A stretch of 39,664 bases of DNA from an uncultured Clostridia bacterium (GTDB lineage: Bacteria > Bacillota > Clostridia > Oscillospirales > Acutalibacteraceae): assembly GCA_946186245.1 (NCBI GenBank), contig CAMHMN010000020.1, positions 1-39,664 of the forward strand, given 5' to 3'. Positions 1-9,795 of the stretch are shown here, piece by piece; position 1 is the stretch's first letter; every line of letters starts with the position of its first letter. A program made the translations under genes and the position numbers. The notes beneath the pieces are model-generated. The model did no database searches. It was not told where the DNA came from and worked only from the letters and a program-made list of their open reading frames with translations.

Positions 1-2050
<2,050 letters not shown>

Positions 2051-2139
2051 CTATATCTGCGGTCAGAGCCGCATATCCGGCACACACCGCAATGATCTTG
2101 ATTAAGACGTTTTGCGGACATCGCAATTCATCACTGTAT

Positions 2140-2168
2140 AGTTTAACACTTTTTATTTCGTATGTAAA
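2140..2168 (-). promoter_or_regulatory. Candidate sigma-A promoter of nifJ
   Basis: On the minus strand: TTTACA (2163-2168), 17 bp spacer, TAAACT (2140-2145). It implies a 5' leader of about 180 nt. The leader contains a small hairpin, TGCGG-TCAGAG-CCGCA (2058-2073), with no T run, so it is not a terminator. The function of the leader is unknown. Confidence 0.5.
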
Positions 2169-2282
2169 GCGGGAATTAACTATTTTTTTTAAAATTAATG
2201 CCTTATTCAAAATACCTGCACAAAATGCGGGAGGATTTTTGGCATTTAGGACACAAAAGCAGAGGAGGAAAGCAAAAATAGA

Positions 2283-2328
2283 AAAAAAGGAAAGCGCGCA
2301 GCGCGCTTTCCTTTTTTCCTTTTTTCCT
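2283..2328 (-). terminator. Hairpin terminator after the ABC permease; solo copy of a dispersed 3'-end repeat
   Basis: Near-perfect palindrome GGAAAGCGCGC-A-GCGCGCTTTCC flanked by A and T runs on both sides, directly after the permease stop codon at 2331. It can terminate in either direction; the context fits the minus-strand ABC operon. Its half sequence GGAAAGCGCGCAG is the same as the ends of the 144-bp inverted repeat at 28744-29340. Confidence 0.8.
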
Positions 2329-2330
2329 TT

Positions 2331-4616
2331 TTACTCGTTGATCTTGAGCGCCTCACCCATCGGTATCTTCCTGATCCTCACGTATTGCAGCATGCTGATC
2401 ACTAAATACGACACCACTCCAATCACCAGCATCTTCCCGTATGTCGCCGGCGCTACAAAGAATGTCAGCCACCCGTGCATCCTCTGCATGAATAACCCGT
2501 AAATCTTCCGCATCAGGACAGCCGCCAAAGGCAGCGTCACCACCAGCGAAATCATTACCACCCACGCAGTCGAAGCAATGTACAGCTTCCCGATCTCCCG
2601 CCCGCTATAGCCTAAAATCTTGGTCATGGAAATGGAATGGGCGTTCTTCTCCAGCACCAGCTTGGACAGCATATAGATCATCAGCATGTACAGCAGTATC
2701 GCAAACCCGCCCATAATCGGGAATACAACCCCCATGCTGTCGTCCAGCTGGTCGGCGATCACCACCAGATCATGCTCCGTAATCACCGAGGCAATATATG
2801 CGTCCGGAATGTCGCTGAGCTTCACATCGCTGAAATAGCCCGTGAAGTAATCGCTCTCTTTTTCAAAGCTCTCCCGGAAGCATTCGTCGCTGATGAAAAC
2901 CGCCAGCGCCGCCGGATAATTGACGATCTCCTTCACCCGGAAGGAATGTGTCTTGCCGGTGTATTTCTCCTTGACGGTCACATTCTCGCCCGCTTCAATG
3001 CCGTATTTCTGCATGTAGCCTTCGGAAAGATAAGCCTCTCCGTCCGTCGGAATCTGCATTTCGGTGATATTCTTGAAATAGGCGCTGTCGGGTGAAATGC
3101 CGTAGACCATCACATCCTCGCCGGAAGGGTCGTCCGACAGCTGGGTCAGGCAGTATTTCTCCGCCTTCACGTCGCTGGTGGAAACCGGGGCTTTCAGCAC
3201 ATACTGGAAATTGGACAGCTTGCTGTCCAGCACATTCTCCCGGAAGCTGTCCATCAAAGGCGCCATCATCAGTCCGAAGAGCAGCAGGATATTGGCCAGA
3301 AGGATGCCCACAAAGAGCGTCACGTAGGTCGGCATATTCTGGAAGATCACCCGCAGGCGGAATCGCGTCAGGAATCCCAGCCTGTGCGGCAGATGAATAA
3401 CACGCTTCTTATCGCCGGAAGTCAGCTCGCAGCGGAGGAATTTCAGAGGGGAAAGGCGAAGCTTGCGTCTGATGACGATGAAATTCACCGCCACCAATAT
3501 CACCAGCGGCACGAAGGTCGTCAGCCAGAAGGCCTCCGCGCTCCAGACCGTGCGGTATTTCGTGAGGGAATAGCTGTGCAGATAGAGCGCGGCGAAGTAT
3601 TCCTTCAGCACCGTGTAGCCGAGAATATTGCCCACCACGGCGGCGACCAGCGACACGACGATCGGCAGGGAAATGTAGTGGCGCAGCAATTCTCCGCGGC
3701 TGTAGCCGGAAGCACGCAGCGTGCCGATGACGGCGGCCTCCCGTTCAATGGTGCTGGAAGTAGTCACCGCGAAAATGAACGCCATGATCACCATGACGAC
3801 ATAGAGCATGGCGGAGATCATCGCCTTGTCGCTGCCCATGTCGGTGCCGGTGAAGGAAATCGCCTGGTTGTCCTCCCGCTTGAGAAAGTCGGTGAGCACC
3901 GCCCGGTCGGCTAGCCAGTGCATGATGTCGTCGGCCTTGTCGCGGCATTCCTCGCCGGAGAGGGTGCGGTCGTCGTTGACCCAGCTGTAGCAGTATTGCA
4001 GGTCTTTGTACTGAATCGCGTCGAAGTCATTGTCGCTCACGAGCGCCACGGTGAATTTGTTCGCGTCGAACATCATGTCGGTGTTGTTCTTGAAAAGGGC
4101 GCTGTAATCGGTGAGCGCGACAAATCCCGTCACCCTGAAGCGCCTGCCGTTCACCGTGACGGAATCACCCAAGGAAATACCGTTGTTCTCGGCGTAAAGG
4201 CGGTCAATGGCAATCTCGCTCATTGTCGCGGGATATTCCCCTTCCCAGAGGTCGGTGCGGTTCACGTCCTCCCTCATTCTGTAGACGCGGATGGAATTGC
4301 CGTCGTCGGTTTCAAAATCGGCGTAGAAATTTTGGTACACCTTGACCTTGTGCAGCCGTTCCAGCCCGTCAAAGAATCCCTTCTCCGCCGGCAGGAGCAG
4401 GGTGAAGTGTCCGTCCTCGACGTTGTATTTTTCAAAGCTCTCGTCGTAAGCGGTTTTCAGGCTGACATCCGACACCAGAAAGCCGGACACCATCGCGATG
4501 GTGGCAAAGATGAAGCCGAACACCACCAGGTATTTCCCGAAATCCTGTTTCAGTTCGCGAAGCAGCCGCTTGCGAAGGGGATTTCTCACCTTTTTGATCT
4601 TTTTTGCGTCACTCAT
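2331..4616 (-). CDS. ABC transporter permease, FtsX/MacB type (761 aa)
   Basis: Membrane component of a type VII (MacB/FtsX-like) ABC system. Hydrophobic segments: one near the N-terminus (LVVFGFIFATIAMVSGFLVS), then a large extracytoplasmic region; a first FtsX block with three helices around residues 265-390 (MISAMLYVVMVIMAFIFAV, then IEREAAVIGTLRASGYSRGELL); a fourth-helix restart (LFVGILLANILLLFGLM); a second extracytoplasmic domain; and a second FtsX block at the C-terminus (MISLVVTLPLAAVLM, ending MGEALKINE). Two FtsX units in one chain mean it can form the channel as a single polypeptide. I chose the second ATG (MSDAKKIKK) because GGAGG sits 10 nt before it and only 1 nt before the first ATG (4625). 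It follows the ATPase by 18 bp. Such systems export peptides or lipids or work as mechanotransducers; the substrate cannot be read from sequence. Confidence 0.9.
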   Translation of the reverse strand: MSDAKKIKKVRNPLRKRLLRELKQDFGKYLVVFGFIFATIAMVSGFLVSDVSLKTAYDESFEKYNVEDGHFTLLLPAEKGFFDGLERLHKVKVYQNFYADFETDDGNSIRVYRMREDVNRTDLWEGEYPATMSEIAIDRLYAENNGISLGDSVTVNGRRFRVTGFVALTDYSALFKNNTDMMFDANKFTVALVSDNDFDAIQYKDLQYCYSWVNDDRTLSGEECRDKADDIMHWLADRAVLTDFLKREDNQAISFTGTDMGSDKAMISAMLYVVMVIMAFIFAVTTSSTIEREAAVIGTLRASGYSRGELLRHYISLPIVVSLVAAVVGNILGYTVLKEYFAALYLHSYSLTKYRTVWSAEAFWLTTFVPLVILVAVNFIVIRRKLRLSPLKFLRCELTSGDKKRVIHLPHRLGFLTRFRLRVIFQNMPTYVTLFVGILLANILLLFGLMMAPLMDSFRENVLDSKLSNFQYVLKAPVSTSDVKAEKYCLTQLSDDPSGEDVMVYGISPDSAYFKNITEMQIPTDGEAYLSEGYMQKYGIEAGENVTVKEKYTGKTHSFRVKEIVNYPAALAVFISDECFRESFEKESDYFTGYFSDVKLSDIPDAYIASVITEHDLVVIADQLDDSMGVVFPIMGGFAILLYMLMIYMLSKLVLEKNAHSISMTKILGYSGREIGKLYIASTAWVVMISLVVTLPLAAVLMRKIYGLFMQRMHGWLTFFVAPATYGKMLVIGVVSYLVISMLQYVRIRKIPMGEALKINE

Positions 4617-4634
4617 AGGAATCATACCTCCGGC

Positions 4635-5339
4635 TTACCAATCCAGCTCGGCGGCCGGGGTCTTCTGCTCATTGGTGTAATCCCTGCGCACCATGCCGTC
4701 GCGCAGCTTGATGACCTGATCCGCCATGTTCTTGATCGCGTCGTTGTGGGTGACCATCACAATCGTGTTGCCGTATTTTTTGTTGAGTTCCTCAAAGAGA
4801 ATGAGGATTTCCTTGGAGGTCTTGTAATCCAGCGCACCGGTCGGCTCGTCGCAGAGCAGAATGTCGGGATTCTTGACGATCGCCCTGCCGATGGCGGTGC
4901 GCTGCTGCTGTCCGCCGGAGAGCTGGTTGGGAATCTTGTTGCGGTGCTCCCACAGGCCGAGGGTCTTCATCAGCTCGTCCACGTCGAGGGTATTTTTGCC
5001 GAGAAAGGCGCCCACTTCGATGTTCTCCCGCACCGTGAGATTGGGAATCAGGTTGTAGAACTGAAAGACGTACCCCAGATGCCTGCGTCGGTACTGGGTG
5101 AGCTTCTTTTCGCTCATGTCGGAGAGCTTTTCGCCGTCAATGCTGACGTAGCCGCCGTCCGGCTTCTCAATACCGCCGATGATGTTGAGCAGCGTGGATT
5201 TGCCGCATCCGGAGGAACCGAGAATCACGCAGATTTTCCCCTTTTCCACCCCGGCGGAAATGCCCTGCAGCACCTTCACGCGGCTTTCGCCCTGTCCGTA
5301 GTACTTTTCAAGATGGCTGATTTCCAAGAAATTTCCCAT
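4635..5339 (-). CDS. ABC transporter ATP-binding protein, LolD/MacB family (234 aa)
   Basis: ATPase partner of the FtsX-type permease that follows it. Walker [10 protein letters not shown] (residues 41-49), Q loop in [16 protein letters not shown], signature [14 protein letters not shown] (140-153), Walker [13 protein letters not shown] (160-171), and H switch VMVTHN. The N-terminal [23 protein letters not shown] is typical of the MacB/LolD group. Start ATG is preceded by GGGGGTAAACAGAT. The gene lies 32 bp after the Cys-rich membrane peptide and 18 bp before the permease, so the three are very probably one transcript. Confidence 0.95.
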   Translation of the reverse strand: MGNFLEISHLEKYYGQGESRVKVLQGISAGVEKGKICVILGSSGCGKSTLLNIIGGIEKPDGGYVSIDGEKLSDMSEKKLTQYRRRHLGYVFQFYNLIPNLTVRENIEVGAFLGKNTLDVDELMKTLGLWEHRNKIPNQLSGGQQQRTAIGRAIVKNPDILLCDEPTGALDYKTSKEILILFEELNKKYGNTIVMVTHNDAIKNMADQVIKLRDGMVRRDYTNEQKTPAAELDW

Positions 5340-5371
5340 ATCTGTTTACCCCCAAAAAGAATCAATACCTT

Positions 5372-5545
5372 CTACCTGTCCTTGTGGCATATGCTGGCGG
5401 AAGGACAGCCTTCGCAGTCGCAGCCGCAGGAGCATTTGCCCTTTTTCTTATTCACCAGAATCCCCCGAAGGGCAAGCCCGACAATCACCAGCAGAATCAC
5501 GCACACGATGATGTTTCCGATGTTTTCCGAAATAAAGTGCAGCAT
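5372..5545 (-). CDS. FeoB-associated Cys-rich membrane protein (57 aa)
   Basis: A short ORF starting MLHFISENIGNIIVCVILLV and ending GKCSCGCDCEGCPSASICHK. One N-terminal membrane helix (about residues 9-30) is followed by a KKK stop-transfer patch and a cluster of six cysteines, the pattern of the small proteins often encoded after feoB in Firmicutes. A good ribosome site (GGAGAG, 7 nt) precedes the ATG. No feoA or feoB is present here; instead it leads an ABC transporter operon under a palindrome-covered promoter. A metal-related role (iron or another transition metal) is an inference from family and promoter layout. Confidence 0.85.
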   Translation of the reverse strand: MLHFISENIGNIIVCVILLVIVGLALRGILVNKKKGKCSCGCDCEGCPSASICHKDR

Positions 5546-5595
5546 ATTTTTCTCTCCTCTTGGTATCCGGCTGAATTTATGATCATTATACAGCT

Positions 5596-5624
5596 ATGTT
5601 AGCACAAGCTAACTCGATTGTCAA
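5596..5624 (-). promoter_or_regulatory. Promoter of the Cys-rich peptide/ABC operon with overlapping palindromic operator
   Basis: Minus-strand TTGACA (5619-5624), 17 bp, TAACAT (5596-5601). A perfect palindrome GTTAGC-n4-GCTAAC occupies 5598-5613, covering the -10 box and part of the spacer, the position expected of a repressor site. The half site GTTAG resembles DtxR/IdeR/MntR-type metal-regulator boxes, which would fit the FeoB-associated first gene; this link is inferred. Confidence 0.65.
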
Positions 5625-5661
5625 GTGTTTTTTATAAAAGAAACGGAATGCCTTTTCCCTA

Positions 5662-5690
5662 TTGACAAAGATCCTTTGCTGTGCTACAAT
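5662..5690 (+). promoter_or_regulatory. Sigma-A promoter of the DUF4373 gene
   Basis: TTGACA (5662-5667), 17 bp, TACAAT (5685-5690) on the plus strand, about 70 bp before the start codon. It is divergent from the ABC operon promoter, with 37 bp between the two -35 boxes. Confidence 0.8.
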
Positions 5691-5761
5691 ATTCCTTGTA
5701 AGGTATTTTATTACCATAATTATTTCCTTAATAGGATTATTTAAGTGAAGGAGCGATCGCA

Positions 5762-7015
5762 ATGGCTAGACCAAAGAGAAAGGGATTGGATTTTTATTAC
5801 AAGAGCGTGCACGAACTGGACGACTTCCGCGTGATGGATCTGATGGAAAAATACGGCGCCGTCGGATACGTCGTGCTTGACATGACCATGAGCTGTGTCT
5901 ACCGGAACGGTTATTATCTGGAAATGCCCATCAACCGTCTGGCCTCCTACATTTACCGATATATCGCCGGAACCTGTACCCAGAACAGCCATGATATCGC
6001 GGAAATGATCAACTACTGCGGAGAGCTGGGTCTGTTTGACAAGGAACTGCTCGGTCAATCGGTCATCACTTCACGGGAGATACAGGAGCATTATTCATCG
6101 GTGGCTGCACGCCGGAAAGCCGATAAATCAAAATACTGGCTGCTTCCCCCCAGTAATGACAGCCCTTCCCGGGAAAACGAAGAAACACAAAAAGGCCATT
6201 CCGCAGCAGAAACCCCGGTTTTGACAGCAGAAACCCCGGTTTTTGCTGCAAAAACCCGCATTAATGACGCAGAAACTCAAATTAATGCGGCAATAATCCC
6301 ACAAAGCAAAGAAAACAAAAGCAAAGCAAACAAAAGCAAAGCAAACAAAAGCAAACAAAATCAAAGCAAAGCAAATCAGAGCAAAGCAAAGCAAAACACC
6401 CGCATGAGCGCAGACGAAATTTTCTGCGAGCCGGATGCCGATGAAGCCTTTGCCTGCGATGATGCTGCCGATACCGGAGAAAACGGATATGATGCCGATG
6501 CCGATGCCGATGAAGCCTTTGCCTGCGACGATGATGCCGATACCGGAGAAAACGGATATGATGCCGATGCCGATGAAGCCTTTGCCTGCGGCGATGATGC
6601 CGATATGGGATATGACGATATTGAAAATGCCTATTACACGGCTGCCGGCAGAATGCTCAATGATACCGACAAGGCGGATATTGACGTGATACGGTGTGAA
6701 GGAGCGGATGACAGTCTGATCATATACGCCATCAGAAAGGTGGCTTCAAGGCGGAACAGGCAGAAAATCAATTCCTTCCGCTACTTCATGTCCATCATAC
6801 GGGAGTTGATGCAGGAAACCAAGCAGAATATCCATCAGACCTATCATTCCAATCACCATGCCAAGCCCGCGTCGCCTCCCATGCACTACCCGCAGTATAA
6901 CGACGGATTCATTCACAACGAAACCGTGTACGAAGACCCCTACGCGGCCTGCACCACCAACGAGGAATACCTCGCCGTGCTGGACAGGGAATTCAATTCC
7001 GCTCCGAGATGGTAA
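5762..7015 (+). CDS. Replisome-organizer-like protein with N-terminal DUF4373 (Lin1244/Lin1753-like) domain (417 aa)
   Basis: The N-terminal 125 residues (MARPKRKGLDFYYKSVHELD..., VMDLMEKYGAVGYVVLDMTM) match the DUF4373 domain found at the start of phage and integrative-element replication organizers. The middle is low complexity: a K/N/S/Q-rich stretch (about residues 180-211) from A-rich DNA repeats, then an acidic stretch with three near-copies of DADEAFACDDDADTGENGYD (about 224-281). The C-terminus (KINSFRYFMSIIRELMQE) recalls the DnaD-like helicase-loader tail of these proteins; that part is tentative. AAGGAG precedes the ATG. No other phage gene (terminase, integrase, DnaC) is adjacent, so it is an orphan. 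It is one of the few plus-strand genes here. Likely role: DNA binding or replication; actual function unknown. Confidence 0.75.
   Translation: MARPKRKGLDFYYKSVHELDDFRVMDLMEKYGAVGYVVLDMTMSCVYRNGYYLEMPINRLASYIYRYIAGTCTQNSHDIAEMINYCGELGLFDKELLGQSVITSREIQEHYSSVAARRKADKSKYWLLPPSNDSPSRENEETQKGHSAAETPVLTAETPVFAAKTRINDAETQINAAIIPQSKENKSKANKSKANKSKQNQSKANQSKAKQNTRMSADEIFCEPDADEAFACDDAADTGENGYDADADADEAFACDDDADTGENGYDADADEAFACGDDADMGYDDIENAYYTAAGRMLNDTDKADIDVIRCEGADDSLIIYAIRKVASRRNRQKINSFRYFMSIIRELMQETKQNIHQTYHSNHHAKPASPPMHYPQYNDGFIHNETVYEDPYAACTTNEEYLAVLDREFNSAPRW
6301..6395 (+). repeat. A-rich short tandem repeats (AAAGCAAA/AACAAAAGC units) inside the DUF4373 gene
   Basis: Degenerate 5- to 15-bp units built of AAAGC and AAAC are repeated over about 95 bp with almost no C or T on the coding strand. 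They encode the K/S/A/N/Q-rich linker. Several phage replisome-organizer genes carry their origin iterons inside the coding sequence, so this may be more than a linker. Confidence 0.7.
6434..6604 (+). repeat. Three tandem copies of a 63-69 bp coding repeat (acidic peptide repeat)
   Basis: Copies start at 6434, 6503 and 6566 (periods 69 and 63 bp) with the shared core GATGCCGATGAAGCC. All preserve the reading frame and each encodes a 21-23 residue Asp/Ala/Glu-rich unit with one Cys. Confidence 0.85.
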
Positions 7016-7057
7016 AAAAACGCCCCGCAGAAGGCCGTTGCACATTCTGCGGGACGC
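7014..7057 (-). terminator. Rho-independent terminator of the vanW-like gene
   Basis: Minus strand: CCCGCAGAA stem and TTCTGCGGG, loop of about 12 nt, followed by GCGTTTTTTT. It lies between two convergent genes; only the minus-strand direction has a T run. Confidence 0.85.
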
Positions 7058-7081
7058 TGAGAAAAGACGTATTGAATCCGC

Positions 7082-9499
7082 TCACACATATTTGACCGTG
7101 GCAAGCGGCTGGTAAATGCTGGTCCACATGAGATCCTTGCTGATCTTCTTGTTGTCCTTATAACGCACGCGCCAGATTTCTACGGTCAGACCGGGATCGC
7201 CCCATTCGACCTTGCCGCGCGGCTTGCCGGTGGTGGCTTTCTTTTCCACAACCGTGGTCTTGACCATCTTGATGGTCTTGTTGTCAAACTCGCAGCGGTA
7301 GCCGTCGTCGGTACCCCAGATCTGGCAGGTGATGGTCGCCTTGCCGTCGTATTTCTTGTTGGAATTCTTATAGATCATCTTGACCTTGACAGGGTAGCTC
7401 TTGCTGTTCTGGAACTTGAAGTCGAGGGTGCCCCAGTTGACCGTCGCATCCTCGCCGGGAGTGGTCCAGTAATGCACCTTGTACATGTGATTGGTGCGCT
7501 GGGTGATTTCCAGATCGGCTTTGAACGCCGCCGAGAAGATGGCCGACGAAACCTGACAGATACCGCCGCCGACGTCGTTGGTGGTACCGGTGTTGGTGTA
7601 AACGGTTGCCACGGAAAAGCCGTTGGCCTCGGTGCGTTCGCCCACCGTGTCGTTATAGGAGAAGATTTCGCCCGGCTGAAGGATATACCCGTCCTCAAAG
7701 CTGCCGAAGGTGTTGATGCGTTTGGAAGCGTTCTTGATGTTGGCCGCGCGGGTCTTGTTTTCCGCGCTGAATGCCGTCGTCGTTTCGGCGAGAAGGTCGG
7801 GACAGTAGGGCGCTTTCAGCTCGACCAGCGACACCTTGGGCTGGGTCAGCTTGAGCTTGATGTTCCAGGTATTGCCGCCTTCCGCGATGGTGGCGCGGGC
7901 GGATTCCAGATCGAATTTCTTGCCCACCACGTCGGAATTGAAGATCGTGTTGCCGCTTTCATCGACATAGGAGGTGGCGTCCTTGACGTCGCAGACCACT
8001 TCCTTGTGAATCTTGTCGATATTCACGTCGGGGGCCTTGGTGGTGACAAGCTCCTCCACCAGACTTTCCTCGTAGTTGCCGGTCCGGATGCGTTCCAGAA
8101 TCTCGCCCATCAGGCTGTTTTCATCGATGCCGACGCCGTCGGATCCCGCCGTGATGATGAGCTGATCGCCCTCGATGGTGTAGGAGGGCTTGATCATGGT
8201 GGTGCCGTATTTGTCGGAAATGGTGTTGAGCAGCGTTTCCATTTTGGTCTGGTTGTAGAGGATATTCTTGAAGGTCACAATCGTGTTGGTGACTTCCTTG
8301 CCGTCAAGATCCTGCTTGGTGACTTCCTTTTCGGTGCCGTCGGCGTCGGAGGAATAATTGAAGCCGAATTCCCCGAGGTTGATCATGAAGGGCTCGCCCT
8401 TGACCACGAGCTTCAGCGTCTTGTCGCTGAGTCTGCTGCCGATCACGCCCTGCAGCATTTTGGTGGTGTCGGAGCCCTGTATGTTGACGATGGAATTTTC
8501 CACCCTCACCGGATTGTAGATGTGTACCGATGTGAAGTAATACACCGCAAGCGATACCACGGCGATACAAGCCGCTGTGATTCCCAGCACTTTCAGCCGC
8601 TTCTGCATTCTGTGGCGGCGCAGGCTGACGGAATTGTTCTTTTTGGCGGTCTTGCCGTAATGCTCCTCGTAATAGGAGCCTTCGCCGTTGCCGGTGCCGA
8701 GATATTTGGCGTAGATCGGCGGAATGGGCTCCGGCGTGCGATCGGCGGGTCCGCGGTCCCTGCCGTAGTACTGATCGGCGTCGTCGTAGTCGTCGCCGTA
8801 GTCGGCAGAGGTGTCGTAATCGTAGAAATCTCCCGTCTGACCGGTAGGCGCGCCCATGCGCTTTCTCTTTTTGCGTGCGTCCTCGGCGTAACGGTCGTAG
8901 CGTTCGGACTGGGTTTCATGCCTGCGTTTCTCGGGCACCACGTTGCGGGAAGCCTGACGCCGGCGGGAATCTTCGCCGCTGTAGTAGCCGCGATCCTCAA
9001 AATCCGCGTAATTGACGTTGCTGTAGCCGTCGTCATAGCCGTCGCTGTAGCCGCCGCCTGCGCGGGAATTCCTTCCGCCGTAGCCGTCGTCGTCGAAATC
9101 GTCGTCGAAGCCGTCGTCGTAACCGCCGCCTGCGCGGGAATTCCTTCCGTCATAGCCGTCGTCGAAATCGTCGTCAAAATCGTCGTCATAACCGCCGCCT
9201 GCGCGGGAATTCCTTCCGCTGTAGCCGTCGTCGAAGTCGTCCGACATTCCGTCGTCGTAGCCGTCGTCGTAATCGTCGTCGTAATCGTCGTCGAAATCGT
9301 CGTCATAGGCGTCATAGGCGTCATAGGCGTCGTCGTATTGGCCGCCGTAATAATCTCCGCGCGAGCCGCCCTTCACATCGTCGTATTCATCGTAATCCCT
9401 GCCGCCTGAAGCGTAATCCGTTCCCGCAAAATCGTCCTCAAAATCATCCATGGCATCGCCGTCAAAGCGATAGCCGCCGCTTCCGAAACTGCCGCCCAT
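7082..9499 (-). CDS. Membrane-anchored VanW-domain protein with long Asp/Tyr/Gly-rich cytoplasmic repeat region (805 aa)
   Basis: Start chosen at MGGSFGSGG because AAGGAG lies 9 nt before it; the longer frame has no ribosome site. Residues 1-300 are extremely rich in D, Y, G and contain three near-identical GRNSRAGGGYDDDF-type repeats. A basic stretch (SLRRHRMQKRLK) and a single membrane helix (VLGITAACIAVVSLAVYYF, about 303-322) follow, predicting N-in orientation. Outside are a YoaR-like putative peptidoglycan-binding region (about 400-540) and a VanW domain (about 600-710: LQPGEIFSYNDTVGERT, then GGGICQVSSAIFSAAFKADLEI, then HYWTTPGEDATVNWG). VanW occurs in some vancomycin-resistance clusters and widely in Gram-positives; its biochemical role is not established. 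The neighbour is a divergent VanY-like protein. Expressed from a strong promoter whose transcript begins with a hairpin. Confidence 0.88.
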   Translation of the reverse strand: MGGSFGSGGYRFDGDAMDDFEDDFAGTDYASGGRDYDEYDDVKGGSRGDYYGGQYDDAYDAYDAYDDDFDDDYDDDYDDGYDDGMSDDFDDGYSGRNSRAGGGYDDDFDDDFDDGYDGRNSRAGGGYDDGFDDDFDDDGYGGRNSRAGGGYSDGYDDGYSNVNYADFEDRGYYSGEDSRRRQASRNVVPEKRRHETQSERYDRYAEDARKKRKRMGAPTGQTGDFYDYDTSADYGDDYDDADQYYGRDRGPADRTPEPIPPIYAKYLGTGNGEGSYYEEHYGKTAKKNNSVSLRRHRMQKRLKVLGITAACIAVVSLAVYYFTSVHIYNPVRVENSIVNIQGSDTTKMLQGVIGSRLSDKTLKLVVKGEPFMINLGEFGFNYSSDADGTEKEVTKQDLDGKEVTNTIVTFKNILYNQTKMETLLNTISDKYGTTMIKPSYTIEGDQLIITAGSDGVGIDENSLMGEILERIRTGNYEESLVEELVTTKAPDVNIDKIHKEVVCDVKDATSYVDESGNTIFNSDVVGKKFDLESARATIAEGGNTWNIKLKLTQPKVSLVELKAPYCPDLLAETTTAFSAENKTRAANIKNASKRINTFGSFEDGYILQPGEIFSYNDTVGERTEANGFSVATVYTNTGTTNDVGGGICQVSSAIFSAAFKADLEITQRTNHMYKVHYWTTPGEDATVNWGTLDFKFQNSKSYPVKVKMIYKNSNKKYDGKATITCQIWGTDDGYRCEFDNKTIKMVKTTVVEKKATTGKPRGKVEWGDPGLTVEIWRVRYKDNKKISKDLMWTSIYQPLATVKYV
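9051..9218 (-). repeat. Three in-frame copies of a 69-72 bp repeat in the vanW-like gene
   Basis: The 27-bp block beginning CCGCCGCCTGCGCGGGAATT (plus strand) occurs at 9051, 9123 and 9192 (periods 72 and 69). It encodes GRNSRAGGG units separated by Asp-rich stretches. The surrounding (GTC)n/(GTCGTC)n tracts make this a likely slippage hotspot. Confidence 0.85.
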
Positions 9500-9528
9500 C
9501 TCAATCCACTCCTTTTCCGTCATTTTAT

Positions 9529-9560
9529 GGGAGAGTATTTTTCTGAATGCATACTCTCCC
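9529..9560 (-). promoter_or_regulatory. 5'-terminal mRNA hairpin of the vanW-like gene
   Basis: Perfect 10-bp inverted repeat GGGAGAGTAT ... ATACTCTCCC with a 12-nt loop. It starts at the predicted transcription start and ends 30 nt before the start codon. There is no T run, so it is not a terminator; a stabilising 5' stem-loop or protein-binding site is plausible. Confidence 0.65.
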
Positions 9561-9568
9561 ACGACTAT

Positions 9569-9597
9569 ATCTTACTCCATTTGCCGTCGGTTTGCAA
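9569..9597 (-). promoter_or_regulatory. Promoter of the vanW-like gene
   Basis: Minus strand TTGCAA (9592-9597), 17 bp, TAAGAT (9569-9574). The predicted start near 9562 places the hairpin at the very 5' end of the mRNA. The rest of the 9600-9795 interval is AT-rich and holds no promoter I can call firmly for the divergent gene. Confidence 0.7.
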
Positions 9598-9795
9598 GAC
9601 CCGGAACACACATTTCACACAAATTTCAGTTTTCGTTTTTGTAATAGTTACAAATCAAGACAGATAATTTACAAAGGTGTTACAATTAATTAGAAATTGC
9701 TTAACTCATGGGCAGATTATTTATTTATAATTGGAATTGGTAAATGGTTTTGGTTGTTTGTGTATGAATAAATGTGTGGAAAAAGGTGATTTCCA

